A DNA stretch of 45,238 nt from Lysobacter sp. ISL-50. GTDB lineage: Bacteria > Pseudomonadota > Gammaproteobacteria > Xanthomonadales > Xanthomonadaceae. The notes beneath the pieces were generated by a model. The model was given only the letters and a program-made list of their open reading frames with translations. It was not told the DNA's origin and made no database searches. The stretch lies in contig NZ_JAGGRI010000046.1 in the NCBI RefSeq assembly GCF_018612875.1, positions 1 through 45,238 on the forward strand. Reading direction: 5' to 3'. Below, in pieces: positions 28,316 through 37,170 of this stretch (position 1 is the stretch's first letter; each line of letters opens with the position of its first letter). The position numbers were made by a program, and so were the translations under genes.

Positions 28316-28472
28316 GCCCACGCGGGCATCGCCGCCGCATAAAACCCACGCCTCGATACATATTGGCGGCCGCGCGGCCACGGCGCCCGCGGCGACCGTT
28401 TCGTGAGGCACGCGCGCGCGGCCGCGCAGGCTGCTAGGGTGCCTTCGGGTCCACAGGGGTGGCGACACAAGG

Positions 28473-29030
28473 ATGAAGTCGATGACTCGCTCTCAGCGTT
28501 CGCGCGGTTTCGCCGTCGGCTGTCTCGCCGTCGCCTTGGCCGCGCTGCTCGGCGCTTGCGGCGAACCGGCCGCGAACGTGGCCGAGCCCAAGCCTTACGA
28601 TCGCCTCGGCGTGCACATGCAGATTCCGGGCAACTGGAAGCTCAGCGACGACGAACGCATCGCCAGCGTGCACTACCTGACCGTGGAGAGTCCCGGTTCG
28701 GCGGTGTTCATCGCGATGGTGCAGACCGACCGCAGCCGCGAGCTGGAAGAATTCGCGCGCAGCTTTTCCGCCGAGGCCGACAAGCAGACGCCGGCCGTGC
28801 TCGGCCGCGACAGCCGCTTCGACTTGTCCGCGTTCGCCGAAGGCACGATCCGCGAGCACTACGTCGTCAGCCTGGCCGGCGTGAAGGTTCCGCACCTGCG
28901 CGAGTACCGCAAGATCACCGGCGCGCATCGCACCGCGTTCCTGATCACCCAGAGCGCCGACGAAGACCTGGCGCGGACTCAGCCCGGGCTGGATCTGCTG
29001 GTGAAGTCGTTCAAGCTCACCGACCGCTGA
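28473..29030 (+). CDS. Lipoprotein of unknown function
   Basis: A 185-residue protein with an Arg-rich n-region, a hydrophobic core (FAVGCLAVALAALLGAC) and a lipobox LGAC. The mature part (PYDRLGVHMQIPGNWKLSDD, then VFIAMVQTDRSRELEEFARS and TAFLITQSADEDLARTQPG) looks like the PsbP/DcrB-type fold found in many small lipoproteins, with a LDLLVKSFKL end. This is a fold guess only. Two starts are possible, ATG 28473 and ATG 28482. The AAGG ribosome-like site (28469-28472) fits the second better. It is convergent with the phytase gene. Confidence 0.75.
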   Translation: MKSMTRSQRSRGFAVGCLAVALAALLGACGEPAANVAEPKPYDRLGVHMQIPGNWKLSDDERIASVHYLTVESPGSAVFIAMVQTDRSRELEEFARSFSAEADKQTPAVLGRDSRFDLSAFAEGTIREHYVVSLAGVKVPHLREYRKITGAHRTAFLITQSADEDLARTQPGLDLLVKSFKLTDR

Positions 29031-29033
29031 AAT

Positions 29034-29073
29034 CCGCCGCGCCGACATGCGCGCCGGCGTGAACGCGCGGCGG
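29034..29073. terminator. Possible shared hairpin between convergent genes
   Basis: Arms CCGCCGCGC (29034-29042) / GCGCGGCGG (29065-29073) fill most of the 48-bp gap between the lipoprotein and phytase stops. There is no T-tract, so termination by it is uncertain. Confidence 0.4.
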
Positions 29074-29078
29074 CGCGC

Positions 29079-30296
29079 TCAACCGCCCTGGCAGCGGCTG
29101 CGCAGATTCAAGGCGCGGGCGATGTCGCGCCAGTCGAACGCGCCCACCGCCTGATCGTCGTGCACGGCGTAGAACACGCCGTCGGGAAAACGCACCGAGC
29201 CGCTTTGCTGCAGCCACACGCCGTCGGTGTTGCCGACCGTGCCGCCGGCGAACGCGCCCAGATGGCGCAGGCTGGCGCGGTCGAACACGTGGAACACGCT
29301 GCGGTCCTTGAACTGATCGGTGGCTATCCAGTAACCGCTGCCGTCGGCGCACTGCCACAGGGCGATGCCTTCGGCCTGCGCCTTGAACAGGCCCAGGCCG
29401 ATGGTCTGGCCGCGATAGCGGCCGTCGAGCGTGTAGTCGCGGATCGCGGTGCCGGTGCCGAGGTCTTCCTCGGCGATCAGCAGGCGGTCGTGCGCGGGGT
29501 CGCCCCAGATCGACTCCGGTACGCGGATCGCACCGGCCGCGCTGGTATCGCCGAACGCACCCAGGTGGCGCGCGACCGGCTCGCCGCCGCGCAGGTCGAT
29601 GCGATAACGCTGCATGCGCCGGCCCAGTTGCTCCAGCGGCGGCGGAATCTCGTCGCCCCTGGCGTCCTCGCCGGCCATGTAGGCGTCGGTGACGATCACT
29701 TCCAGTTCGTCCGCGCTGATGCCGCGCACCCACAAACCGTAAGGCTGCTGCAGTTGTTCCTGGCCGAAGCTGGCGAGCGCGCGCAATCGCGGCGCGCGCG
29801 TATCGGCGATGCCCGGCGCGTTGAGCGGCGCCGACGGCAACGACAGCGACAGCACCTGCACGCGGTGGTTGTCGCGTTCGACCACGAAGGCCAGATCGCC
29901 GAACACGGCGATGCCGTTGGGACGGCGGAACTCGCCCAGTCCGTTGCCTTCGCGGCCGTAGCGCGCGACGCTCGCGCCCTGGTCGCCGTCGTAGATCACC
30001 AACCCATCGCCCTGCTTGGCCGTGGCCAACAACCACAAGCGTCCGTTCGGCGCGCGCCACACCGCCGGCGAATCGATATTGTCCTGCGGCGTGGCCGCGG
30101 TCACGAACGCCTCATCGACCCGCCGATAATCCACGCCGGCGCGCGCCAGCAACGGATCGGCGTCGGCCGCGCCGCGCTCGTCGGGCTCGCGTTGCGCGCT
30201 GTGCGCGGGCGCTTGCACGCCGCGCTGCGAATCGGAAGTCGCGCAGCCCGCCAGGACGAAAGCGAGGGACAGCATCAGGGTCGGACGCATCGGCAT
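29079..30296 (-). CDS. Beta-propeller phytase (3-phytase-like) lipoprotein
   Basis: Calcium-dependent phytases of the six-bladed propeller family release phosphate from myo-inositol hexakisphosphate. The 405 residues have a signal with lipobox LAGC, so the protein is probably membrane-anchored. Family-like blocks are present: DNIDSPAVWRAPNGRLWLLA and GLVIYDGDQG in blade 1, LLIAEEDLGTGTAIRDYTLD, AEGIALWQCADGSGYWIATD and FHVFDRASLRHLGAF near the end. A second in-frame ATG at 30290 has better ribosome spacing. The gene diverges from a TonB-dependent receptor gene across 160 bp, a pairing known for these phytases in environmental bacteria. Substrate is inferred from family; another phosphoester or glycerophosphodiester is possible. 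Confidence 0.82.
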   Translation of the reverse strand: MPMRPTLMLSLAFVLAGCATSDSQRGVQAPAHSAQREPDERGAADADPLLARAGVDYRRVDEAFVTAATPQDNIDSPAVWRAPNGRLWLLATAKQGDGLVIYDGDQGASVARYGREGNGLGEFRRPNGIAVFGDLAFVVERDNHRVQVLSLSLPSAPLNAPGIADTRAPRLRALASFGQEQLQQPYGLWVRGISADELEVIVTDAYMAGEDARGDEIPPPLEQLGRRMQRYRIDLRGGEPVARHLGAFGDTSAAGAIRVPESIWGDPAHDRLLIAEEDLGTGTAIRDYTLDGRYRGQTIGLGLFKAQAEGIALWQCADGSGYWIATDQFKDRSVFHVFDRASLRHLGAFAGGTVGNTDGVWLQQSGSVRFPDGVFYAVHDDQAVGAFDWRDIARALNLRSRCQGG

Positions 30297-30394
30297 GCCT
30301 GGATTCGAAAGGTAATTCCCCGAACGCTGTTATAGAACCGTCACGTGCCGCTTTCATGACAAGGCCGCCGCGGCGAAGCGAGAAATCACGCACA

Positions 30395-30412
30395 CAGTCA
30401 TCGTCCTGCCAT
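30395..30412 (+). promoter_or_regulatory. Candidate Pho box upstream of the TonB-dependent receptor
   Basis: CAGTCAT-CGTC-CTGCCAT. Two 7-base half-sites each differ by one base from the PhoB consensus half-site CTGTCAT and have the expected 4-base spacer. It ends 44 bp before the receptor ATG and lies in the phytase-receptor divergent region. Motif match by eye. Confidence 0.5.
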
Positions 30413-30456
30413 CCCCCGGACTTACAACGTTCGCCACTTGTTCACCGGCGAACCCC

Positions 30457-32799
30457 ATGCGCAGCCCGCGACGTTCGAAGCTCCGCCATCACGCGCTCAG
30501 CGCCGCTTTGTTGAGCGTGCTCGCCGTCCCGGCCGTGAGCGCGCAAGCGCCGGCGACCGATTCGGCGACCGAACTAGACCGGGTCACCGTGACCGGCCAG
30601 ATCGCCTACCGCGACCGCAGCGAAGCGACCGCGCCGACCTTGAGCTACGGTCTGGATTACTTCCAGCGCTTCGAGCCGCTGACCGTGGGCGACATGCTCA
30701 AGCGCGTGCCCAGCGTGGGCTTCGTCTCCGACGTGCTCGAATACGACGGCGCGCGCCTGCGCGGCCTGGACCCGGGCTACACCCAGATACTGATCAACGG
30801 CCGCAAAGTGCCCGGCGCCGGCGGCGATCGCTCGTTCTACGTCGATCGCATTCCGGCCGAACTGGTCGAACGCATCGAGATCATCCGCAGCCCCAGCGCG
30901 AACCGCTCCGGCGACGCGGTGGCCGGCGCGCTCAACATCGTGCTGCGCGACGCATACGAGTTCGACGGCGGTTATCTGCGCGCCGGCGCGCTGCATTTCG
31001 ACGACGGCAAGATCAAGCCGGTGTTCGGCGCGGTCGGCAGCGGCGAAGTCGCCGGCGGGCGCCTGCTCGGCGGCGTCAACGTGCAGGGCCGGCACAATCC
31101 CAAGCGCAAGCGCAGCGACCGTTTCGATGCTCCCGACGGCGATTTCGTCGATCGCGAGGACCAGAGCGACGTGCGCGACGGCACCGACTACTCCGGCAAC
31201 CTGTCCTACACCCGCGACATCGGCACCGGCCGATTGAGCCTGGACGGTTTCTACGTCCACACCGACCGCACCGAAACCGAAAACTCGCGCGAGTACAACG
31301 ATCCGGTCAGCCGCGAGCGCGCGCGCCTGTTGTCGCTCAACGATCAGAACGTCGACATCAAGCAAGATAACGCCAGCCTCAACGCGCGCTATGTGTTCGA
31401 CATGGCCGGCGGCCGCAGCGAGATCGACCTGGGCTACGCCCGCTTCGAAGACCGCCGTCACGACACCGAGCAGGAAGTCGGCTACGACGACGAAGACAGC
31501 CCGCCGTCGTTCGACGGATTCGAAGGCACGCGTATCCTCGGCGACACCCGCGACAGCGAATTCAGCCTCAAGCTCGCCCACAGCCGCGCGCTGGGCGCGG
31601 CCAAGATGGAGTTCGGCATCGACGGCCTGGACAAGCGCCGCACCAGCGCGCTGCGCACCAGCGACGTCGAGGCCGAGGACGAAGGCGAGCCGCTGCCGGC
31701 CTACGCCGATTTCGCCCGACAGGCCAGCCGCATCGAAGAGCGCCGGCTCGATCCGTACCTGATGTTTTCCGGCAAGCGCGGCCGCGTCGATTGGGAGACC
31801 GGCCTGCGTTACGAAACCACCCGCGCGAAGATCCGCAGCGTCGCCGGGGAAGGCGAGGACGCGGTGCGCAACGACAAGGATTACGGCCTGCTGCTGCCGT
31901 CGGCGCACCTGCGTTTCAACCTGACCGGGCACGACCGGCTCAGCGCTTCGATCGCGCGCACCGTGCGCCGTCCCGATTTCAATCAGCTGCTGCCGATGAC
32001 GCTGGAAGAGGAGTACGGCGACAACGATTTCCTCGGCAATCCGCAATTACGTCCGGAAACCGCCTGGGGCCTGGATCTGGGCTACGAGCATCGCCTGGGC
32101 CAGCGCGGCGTGGTCGGCTTGAACCTGTTCTACCGTAAGGTGCGCGATCTGATCGAGATCGTCGGCACCGGCCGGCCCAGCGCGACCGCGCTGGACGATC
32201 ACGAGGATGCGATCGAGGACTTCCTCGACGACCATCCCGGCGCCGGCCCGGGCACGCCCGGTTATCCGCTGCTGGACCCGGACAGCTTCGTATTCACCGC
32301 CGCCAACGTCGACGACGGCCGCGTCTACGGCGCCGAATTCGATCTGTCCACGCCGCTGACCGCGTTGGGCTTGGCCGACACCGGCGTGTTCCTCAACTAC
32401 TCGTGGCTGGACAGCGAGGTGGACGACGACTTCGGCCGGCGCCGCTTCAACAACCAGCCGCGCTCGGTGCTCAACGTCGGCTTCATCCAGGACCTGCCGA
32501 CGCTGGGCATGTCGTTCGGCGCGAGTTACCGGCGCCAGGGCGATGCCTACTCGCGCGTGCTGGGCGAGGAGGTGTCGACGCATTACGGCGCGGATCTGGA
32601 AGCGTTCGTGGAAAAGCGTTTCGGCTCGCGGGTGGCGGTGCGGTTGACCGGATCGAATCTGCTCAACGCGTCGAAAGATGAGAACTTCAACAAGTTCAAT
32701 ACGCTGGGCGAGCAGATGGATCGCGAGTTCGATGAGTACGAGCGCGAGCGGGAGAAGGCCGGGCCGGTGTATCAGTTGGTGGTGCGGTATGCGTTTTGA
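30457..32799 (+). CDS. TonB-dependent outer membrane receptor
   Basis: Outer-membrane active transporter driven by TonB. It has 780 residues. The signal peptide (to about residue 30, AVSAQA) is followed by a TonB-box-like ELDRVTVTG. The plug domain (about 50-170) has VGDMLKRVPSV, RGLDPGYTQILINGRKV and VERIEIIRSPSANRSGDAVAG (partly quoted). A 22-strand barrel follows, with the SYGxD-type strands and a terminal Phe (YQLVVRYAF). The barrel contains acidic loops (EDEGEPLP, DDHEDAIEDFLDDHPG). The divergent phytase and the Pho-box-like site suggest that it imports phytate or its breakdown products, or their metal complexes. This is inference from context; the plug alone does not show the substrate. 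Confidence 0.92.
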   Translation: MRSPRRSKLRHHALSAALLSVLAVPAVSAQAPATDSATELDRVTVTGQIAYRDRSEATAPTLSYGLDYFQRFEPLTVGDMLKRVPSVGFVSDVLEYDGARLRGLDPGYTQILINGRKVPGAGGDRSFYVDRIPAELVERIEIIRSPSANRSGDAVAGALNIVLRDAYEFDGGYLRAGALHFDDGKIKPVFGAVGSGEVAGGRLLGGVNVQGRHNPKRKRSDRFDAPDGDFVDREDQSDVRDGTDYSGNLSYTRDIGTGRLSLDGFYVHTDRTETENSREYNDPVSRERARLLSLNDQNVDIKQDNASLNARYVFDMAGGRSEIDLGYARFEDRRHDTEQEVGYDDEDSPPSFDGFEGTRILGDTRDSEFSLKLAHSRALGAAKMEFGIDGLDKRRTSALRTSDVEAEDEGEPLPAYADFARQASRIEERRLDPYLMFSGKRGRVDWETGLRYETTRAKIRSVAGEGEDAVRNDKDYGLLLPSAHLRFNLTGHDRLSASIARTVRRPDFNQLLPMTLEEEYGDNDFLGNPQLRPETAWGLDLGYEHRLGQRGVVGLNLFYRKVRDLIEIVGTGRPSATALDDHEDAIEDFLDDHPGAGPGTPGYPLLDPDSFVFTAANVDDGRVYGAEFDLSTPLTALGLADTGVFLNYSWLDSEVDDDFGRRRFNNQPRSVLNVGFIQDLPTLGMSFGASYRRQGDAYSRVLGEEVSTHYGADLEAFVEKRFGSRVAVRLTGSNLLNASKDENFNKFNTLGEQMDREFDEYEREREKAGPVYQLVVRYAF

Positions 32800-32875
32800 A
32801 CGGCGGGGATAGGCGGCTTGGGATTGGTCGCCGCCGAATTGCCATGCAATCGCTACGGGCTTGTGCCCCTTTGCT

Positions 32876-33039
32876 CGTCATTCCCGCGAAGGCGGGCTCC
32901 GCTTTACTTCGGCGGAGCCGAACATCCAAAGCCTTCAGCGTCATCCTCCAAGATCGTCATTCCCGCGAACGCGGGAATCCAGCGACTTCAAACGTTCTCG
33001 CACGAAAAGCCCTGGATTCCCGCCTTCGCGGGAATGACG
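32876..33039. repeat. Three copies of a TCATTCCCGCG inverted-repeat element
   Basis: Copies at 32876-32896 (plus orientation, partly decayed), 32955-32982 (plus) and 33012-33039 (minus). The last two face each other over 29 bp and can form a long hairpin; each is also a palindrome (ATTCCCGCG...CGCGGGAAT). A further small hairpin, GGCTCCGC...GCGGAGCC, lies at about 32894-32920. The elements fill the 302-bp gap between the convergent receptor and uvrD genes, where no gene is seen. Confidence 0.87.
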
Positions 33040-33060
33040 GCAGGTGGGGACGCTGTTGCC

Positions 33061-33090
33061 GATTCCCGATTCCCAATTCCCAATTCCCGC
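33061..33090 (+). repeat. Short tandem heptamer repeat ATTCCC(G/A)
   Basis: Four successive heptamers of the form ATTCCCR, followed by a looser CCTCAACCCGCCTCACCCCG run that reaches the uvrD stop. This kind of tract is common between genes in xanthomonads and may vary in copy number. Confidence 0.75.
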
Positions 33091-33101
33091 CTCAACCCGC
33101 C

Positions 33102-35279
33102 TCACCCCGCCTGCAAATTCGCATAAGCCAACACCAGCCACTTGCTGCCGGCATCGTCGAAATTCACCTGCACGCGCGCATGCGCGCCGCTGCCTTCGTA
33201 GTCGGTGACGGTGCCGCTGCCGAAGGTGGGGTGGCGCACCTGCGAGCCCAGCTTGACCGGCGGCGCCTCGATCGAGGCGTGGCCCATGTCGCGGCGCGGC
33301 GCGCTGTTGAACATCGGCCGCGATACCTGCACCTTCGGCCGCACTTCGTTGAGCAACGAGGTCGGGATTTCGCGCAGGAACCGCGACGGCGTGCCGAACA
33401 TGTCCATGCCGTGGATGCGCCGGGTCTCGGCGTAGCTCAGCACCAACTTCTCGCGCGCGCGGGTGATGCCCACGTAGGCCAGGCGCCGCTCCTCTTCCAG
33501 GCGTCCGGATTCTTCCGTCGAACGCGCGCTCGGGAACAACCCCTCTTCCAGCCCGCCCAGAAACACCAGCGGGAATTCCAGGCCCTTGGCGCTGTGCAGG
33601 GTCATCAGCTGCACGCCGTCTTCGCCGGCCTGGGCCTGGCCTTCGCCGGCTTCCAGCGCGGCGTAGCTCAGGAACGCGATCAGCTCCGGCATCGCCGCGG
33701 CATCGTCTTCGTCGCTGCGGGTGAAGCGCGAGGCCACCGACACCAGTTCGTCGAGGTTCTCCGTGCGCGAATCGAGCTGGCCGCGCGATTCGTTGGCGTA
33801 ATGCTCGCGCAAGCCCGAGCGTTGCAGGACGTGGTCGATCTTCTCCTGCAGCGGCATCTCCACGACATCGCTTTCCAGCGTATCGACCAAGGTCGCGAAG
33901 CCGGCCAGGGCGTTGCGCGCACGCGCGGCCAGCACCGATTCCTGCGATACCCGGCGCGCGCCTTCCCACAGCGGCACCGCGTCGGCGCGGGCGCGCTTGC
34001 GCACTTCGTCAAGAGTGCGCTCGCCGATGCCGCGCGTGGGCGTGTTGACCGCGCGCTCGAACGCGGCATCGTCGGCGCGGTTGGCGATCAGGCGCAGATA
34101 GGCCAGGGTGTCCTTGATTTCGGCGCGCTCGAAGAAGCGCTGGCCGCCGTAGACGCGGTACGGCACCTGCTCGGACAGCAGCGCTTCTTCGTAGGCGCGC
34201 GATTGCGCGTTGCTGCGGTAAAGAATCGCGACGTCGCCGTGACTGCCGCCGTCGCGCACCCACTGGCGCAGGCGCTCGATCACGAAGCGCGCCTCGTCCA
34301 TTTCGTTGTAGGCCGCATACAGGTCGATCGGCTCGCCGTGGCCGGTGTCGGTCCACAGCTTCTTGCCCAGGCGGTCGGGGTTGTGCGAGATGACCGCGTT
34401 GGCGGCGTCGAGGATGTTCGCGCTGGAGCGGTAGTTCTGCTCCAGGCGGATGGTCTGCGCGCCGGGGAAATCGCGCAGGAAGCGCTGCACGTTCTCGACC
34501 TTGGCGCCGCGCCAGCCGTAGATGGCCTGATCGTCGTCGCCGACCACGAACACGTGGCCGCTGTCGCCGGCCAGCACGCGCACGAAGGCGTACTGGATGG
34601 CGTTGGTGTCCTGGAATTCGTCCACCAGGATTTCGCGAAAGCGCGTGCGGTAATGGGTCAACAGGGCGGCGTTGTCGCGCAGCAGCTCGTGCGCGCGCAG
34701 CAGCAGTTCGGCGAAATCGACCAGGCCGGCGCGTTCGCAGCGCTCCTGATAGGCCTCGTAGCAGCGCAGCATCACATCGGCCCAGTCGTCGCCGGCCGGC
34801 TGGATGTTGCGCGGGCGCCGGCCTTCGTCCTTCTGCGCGTTGATCCACCAGGTGATCTGGCGCGGCGGGAAGCGGGTTTCGTCGAGTTCCAGCGCCTGCA
34901 CCACGCGCTTGACCAGACGCAGCTGGTCGTCGCTGTCGAGCACCTGGAAGCCTTCCGGCAGCTTGGCCTCCTGCCAGTGCAGGCGCAGCAGGCGATGGGC
35001 CAGGCCGTGGAAGGTGCCGATCCACATGCCGCGCGCGCCGCGCGCCAGCTGCGCGTCCACGCGCATGCGCATTTCGCCGGCGGCCTTGTTGGTGAAGGTC
35101 ACCGCGAGAATGCCGTGGGTCGGCACGCCGTAGACTTCGTTGAGCCAGGCGATGCGATGGGTCAGCACGCGGGTTTTGCCGCTGCCGGCGCCGGCGAGGA
35201 CCAGATAGTGGCCGGCGGGGGCCGAAACGGCCTCGCGCTGGGCCGGATTGAGTGCGTCGAGCAGGTGCGATACGTCCAT
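33102..35279 (-). CDS. uvrD: DNA helicase II, UvrD/PcrA type
   Basis: SF1A 3'-5' DNA helicase used in nucleotide excision and mismatch repair. The 725 residues begin MDVSHLLDALNPAQREAVSA. Helicase motifs are in order: Walker A AGAGSGKT (Lys35), Ia AVTFTNKAAGEM, II LVDEFQDTN, III VGDDDQAIYGWRGA, IV LEQNYRSS, V MTLHSAKGLEFP and VI EERRLAYVGITRA. The C-terminus has the Tudor-like RNA-polymerase-binding domain (LGSQVRHPTFGSGTVTDYEG). Rep usually lacks this domain, so UvrD/PcrA is preferred. Start 35279 is chosen because the longer frame to 35333 adds sequence not seen in the family. It is divergent from the exported HExxH protein gene, 62 bp away. Confidence 0.96.
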   Translation of the reverse strand: MDVSHLLDALNPAQREAVSAPAGHYLVLAGAGSGKTRVLTHRIAWLNEVYGVPTHGILAVTFTNKAAGEMRMRVDAQLARGARGMWIGTFHGLAHRLLRLHWQEAKLPEGFQVLDSDDQLRLVKRVVQALELDETRFPPRQITWWINAQKDEGRRPRNIQPAGDDWADVMLRCYEAYQERCERAGLVDFAELLLRAHELLRDNAALLTHYRTRFREILVDEFQDTNAIQYAFVRVLAGDSGHVFVVGDDDQAIYGWRGAKVENVQRFLRDFPGAQTIRLEQNYRSSANILDAANAVISHNPDRLGKKLWTDTGHGEPIDLYAAYNEMDEARFVIERLRQWVRDGGSHGDVAILYRSNAQSRAYEEALLSEQVPYRVYGGQRFFERAEIKDTLAYLRLIANRADDAAFERAVNTPTRGIGERTLDEVRKRARADAVPLWEGARRVSQESVLAARARNALAGFATLVDTLESDVVEMPLQEKIDHVLQRSGLREHYANESRGQLDSRTENLDELVSVASRFTRSDEDDAAAMPELIAFLSYAALEAGEGQAQAGEDGVQLMTLHSAKGLEFPLVFLGGLEEGLFPSARSTEESGRLEEERRLAYVGITRAREKLVLSYAETRRIHGMDMFGTPSRFLREIPTSLLNEVRPKVQVSRPMFNSAPRRDMGHASIEAPPVKLGSQVRHPTFGSGTVTDYEGSGAHARVQVNFDDAGSKWLVLAYANLQAG

Positions 35280-35341
35280 CGGGTTATTGTACCGGCCCGG
35301 ATGCGGGAACCTTCCCGCCGCGACGGGTTCCAATCACGACC

Positions 35342-36361
35342 ATGACCGTTCGCGCCCTGTCGTTGCCGACTTTGCTGGTTTGCGCCGCGCTCGCGGCGAG
35401 CGCCGGCCCTGCGCGCGCGCAGCCGCCGTCGGCCGCGGACGACGACGCCGGAACCGCCGCGCGCGGCGATGAACGCGTCATCCGCGCCGGCGACACTCGC
35501 CTGCACGTGATCGTCGAAAACGCCCCGAGCCGGCTGCGCGCCGACGAACTGCAGCGCTGGCTGGCCGAATGCGCCAACGCCGCGCTGACCGCGTTCGGCC
35601 GCTTCCCCTTGCACGACGCGCAGGTGCGCATCCGCCTGGTGCCGCGCCGCGGCCGCGATTCCAGCCCGGTGCCGTGGGGCCAGACCGTGCGCGAGGACGG
35701 CGTGTCGGTGCTGCTGTACGTGCGCGAAGACGCCGGCATGGCCGAGCTGCGCGGCGACTGGACCGCGGTGCACGAGCTGTCGCACCTGTTCCATCCCTAC
35801 CTGGGCGACGACGGCCGCTGGCTCGCCGAAGGCCTGGCCAGTTATTACCAGAACGTGTTGCGCGCCCGCGCCGGCCTGCTCGACGCGGACGAAGCCTGGC
35901 GCCGGCTCGACGGCGGATTCCAGCGCGGCCGCCGGGTCGGGCCCGGCGCGCGTATGGACGAGGTCGGCTGGAGCCGCGGCAGCACCATGCGCATCTACTG
36001 GGCCGGCGCGGCGTTCTGGCTGGACGCGGACGTGCAGTTGCGGCGCGAACACGGCACCGACCTGGATCGGGTGCTGGGGCGTTATTCGCAATGCTGCCTG
36101 GACAGCGACTCGCGCCTGGAGCCGCGGGAATTCATCGCCGCGCTCGATCGCGCCGGCGGCCGCGGCGTGTTCGCGCGCCTGTACCGGCGCTATGCGGCGA
36201 TGACCGGATTTCCGTCGCAGGACGCGCCGTATCGCGCCCTGGGCATCAGCGAGAGCGACAAGGACACGCTGCGTTTTTCCGATGACGCCGACGCGGTGCG
36301 TCTGCGCCGGGCGATCATGGCCGCGCCACGAACGGATACTGGGCCGGCGAAAAGCGATTAA
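35342..36361 (+). CDS. Exported HExxH (M61-like) putative metalloprotease
   Basis: A 339-residue protein with a signal peptide (cleaved near PARAQ, residue 27). A zinc-binding HELSH at 144-148 is followed by a plausible third ligand Glu163 in RWLAEGLASYYQN, the pattern of gluzincin peptidases such as M61. The spacing is shorter than in M1. The C-terminal part (STMRIYWAGAAFWLDADVQL and FIAALDRAGGRGVFARLYRR) also resembles the helical part of M61 glycyl-aminopeptidases. It lacks the N-terminal and PDZ domains of full-length M61 enzymes, so it is a short relative. Substrate unknown; probably periplasmic. The ATG at 35342 starts directly before the signal peptide; upstream in-frame codons are not part of it. 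Confidence 0.75.
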   Translation: MTVRALSLPTLLVCAALAASAGPARAQPPSAADDDAGTAARGDERVIRAGDTRLHVIVENAPSRLRADELQRWLAECANAALTAFGRFPLHDAQVRIRLVPRRGRDSSPVPWGQTVREDGVSVLLYVREDAGMAELRGDWTAVHELSHLFHPYLGDDGRWLAEGLASYYQNVLRARAGLLDADEAWRRLDGGFQRGRRVGPGARMDEVGWSRGSTMRIYWAGAAFWLDADVQLRREHGTDLDRVLGRYSQCCLDSDSRLEPREFIAALDRAGGRGVFARLYRRYAAMTGFPSQDAPYRALGISESDKDTLRFSDDADAVRLRRAIMAAPRTDTGPAKSD

Positions 36362-36380
36362 CCGCTTCGCTACCGCTTAT

Positions 36381-36477
36381 GTGGGAGGGGCTTCAGCCCC
36401 GATGCTTTTTTATCCGAAGCGTTGTTCGCGCACGGCAGCGGCTGAGAGAAAAGCATCGGGGCTGAAGCCCCTCCTAC
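36381..36477. repeat. Inverted pair of REP-like elements before yqhA-like gene end
   Basis: GTGGGAGGGGCTTCAGCCCC at 36381 (to about 36409) pairs with 36449-36477 with one mismatch over 29 bp, with a 39-bp loop. A direct repeat ATCCGAAGCG follows each arm (36412-36421 and 36484-36493). It lies between the convergent M61-like and YqhA-like genes. Confidence 0.88.
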
Positions 36478-36501
36478 AAAAGAATCCGAAGCGTCTCGTG
36501 G

Positions 36502-37170
36502 TCAGTGCGCCTTGGCCGGCGCCTTGTGCGCGGCGCTCATCAGCTTGTCGGTCATCGCGATGCCCAGCGCCGAGACGATGAACAGGAAGTGGATGATCGA
36601 CTGCCACATCACGCCTTCCGCCGTCACTTCGCTGCAGCGCGCCAGCTTGGCCGTCTCGGCGACGCTGTTGGCGGCCGTCGCCACGCCGCTGGCGGTCATC
36701 GAGGCGATCGCGCGCGCCGCTTCGTAAGCCTCCGGCGTGCCGCACAACGGCAGGCCCAGGTTGCCGGCGCCGATGAAGGTCTTGAGCAGATGGATCGAAG
36801 AGATGCCGATGATCGCCATCGCCAGCTTGACCTTGAGCACGCTGGCGTTGACGTGGCTCAGCCACTCGGGCTGATCCGGATGGCCTTCCAGGCGCATGCG
36901 CGAGACGAAGGTCTCGTAGCCGCCGACGATGACCATCACCAACAGGTTGGAGATCATCACCACGTCGATCAGGCCCAGCACGATCAGCATGATGCCCTGC
37001 TCGGTCAGGGTCGCCGCGTCGTGCACCAGGTGGATCAGTTCCTTGACGAACTGGAACACGTACACGCCCTGGGCGACGATCAGGCCCAGGTACAGCGGCA
37101 GCTGCAGCCAGCGCGAGCTGAAGATCAGGGCCGGCAGGGGATTGAGTCGGGTGATCTTGGGATCGGTCAT
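36502..37170 (-). CDS. YqhA-type (UPF0114) inner membrane protein
   Basis: A 222-residue protein with four hydrophobic helices ([60 protein letters not shown] and [20 protein letters not shown]). It has the family motif [20 protein letters not shown] and a loop with [20 protein letters not shown]0114 proteins have no established function. The insert after the third helix ([20 protein letters not shown] and onwards, about 50 residues) makes this one longer than E. coli YqhA (164 residues). The ATG at 37170 gives [20 protein letters not shown]. Confidence 0.86.
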   Translation of the reverse strand: MTDPKITRLNPLPALIFSSRWLQLPLYLGLIVAQGVYVFQFVKELIHLVHDAATLTEQGIMLIVLGLIDVVMISNLLVMVIVGGYETFVSRMRLEGHPDQPEWLSHVNASVLKVKLAMAIIGISSIHLLKTFIGAGNLGLPLCGTPEAYEAARAIASMTASGVATAANSVAETAKLARCSEVTAEGVMWQSIIHFLFIVSALGIAMTDKLMSAAHKAPAKAH

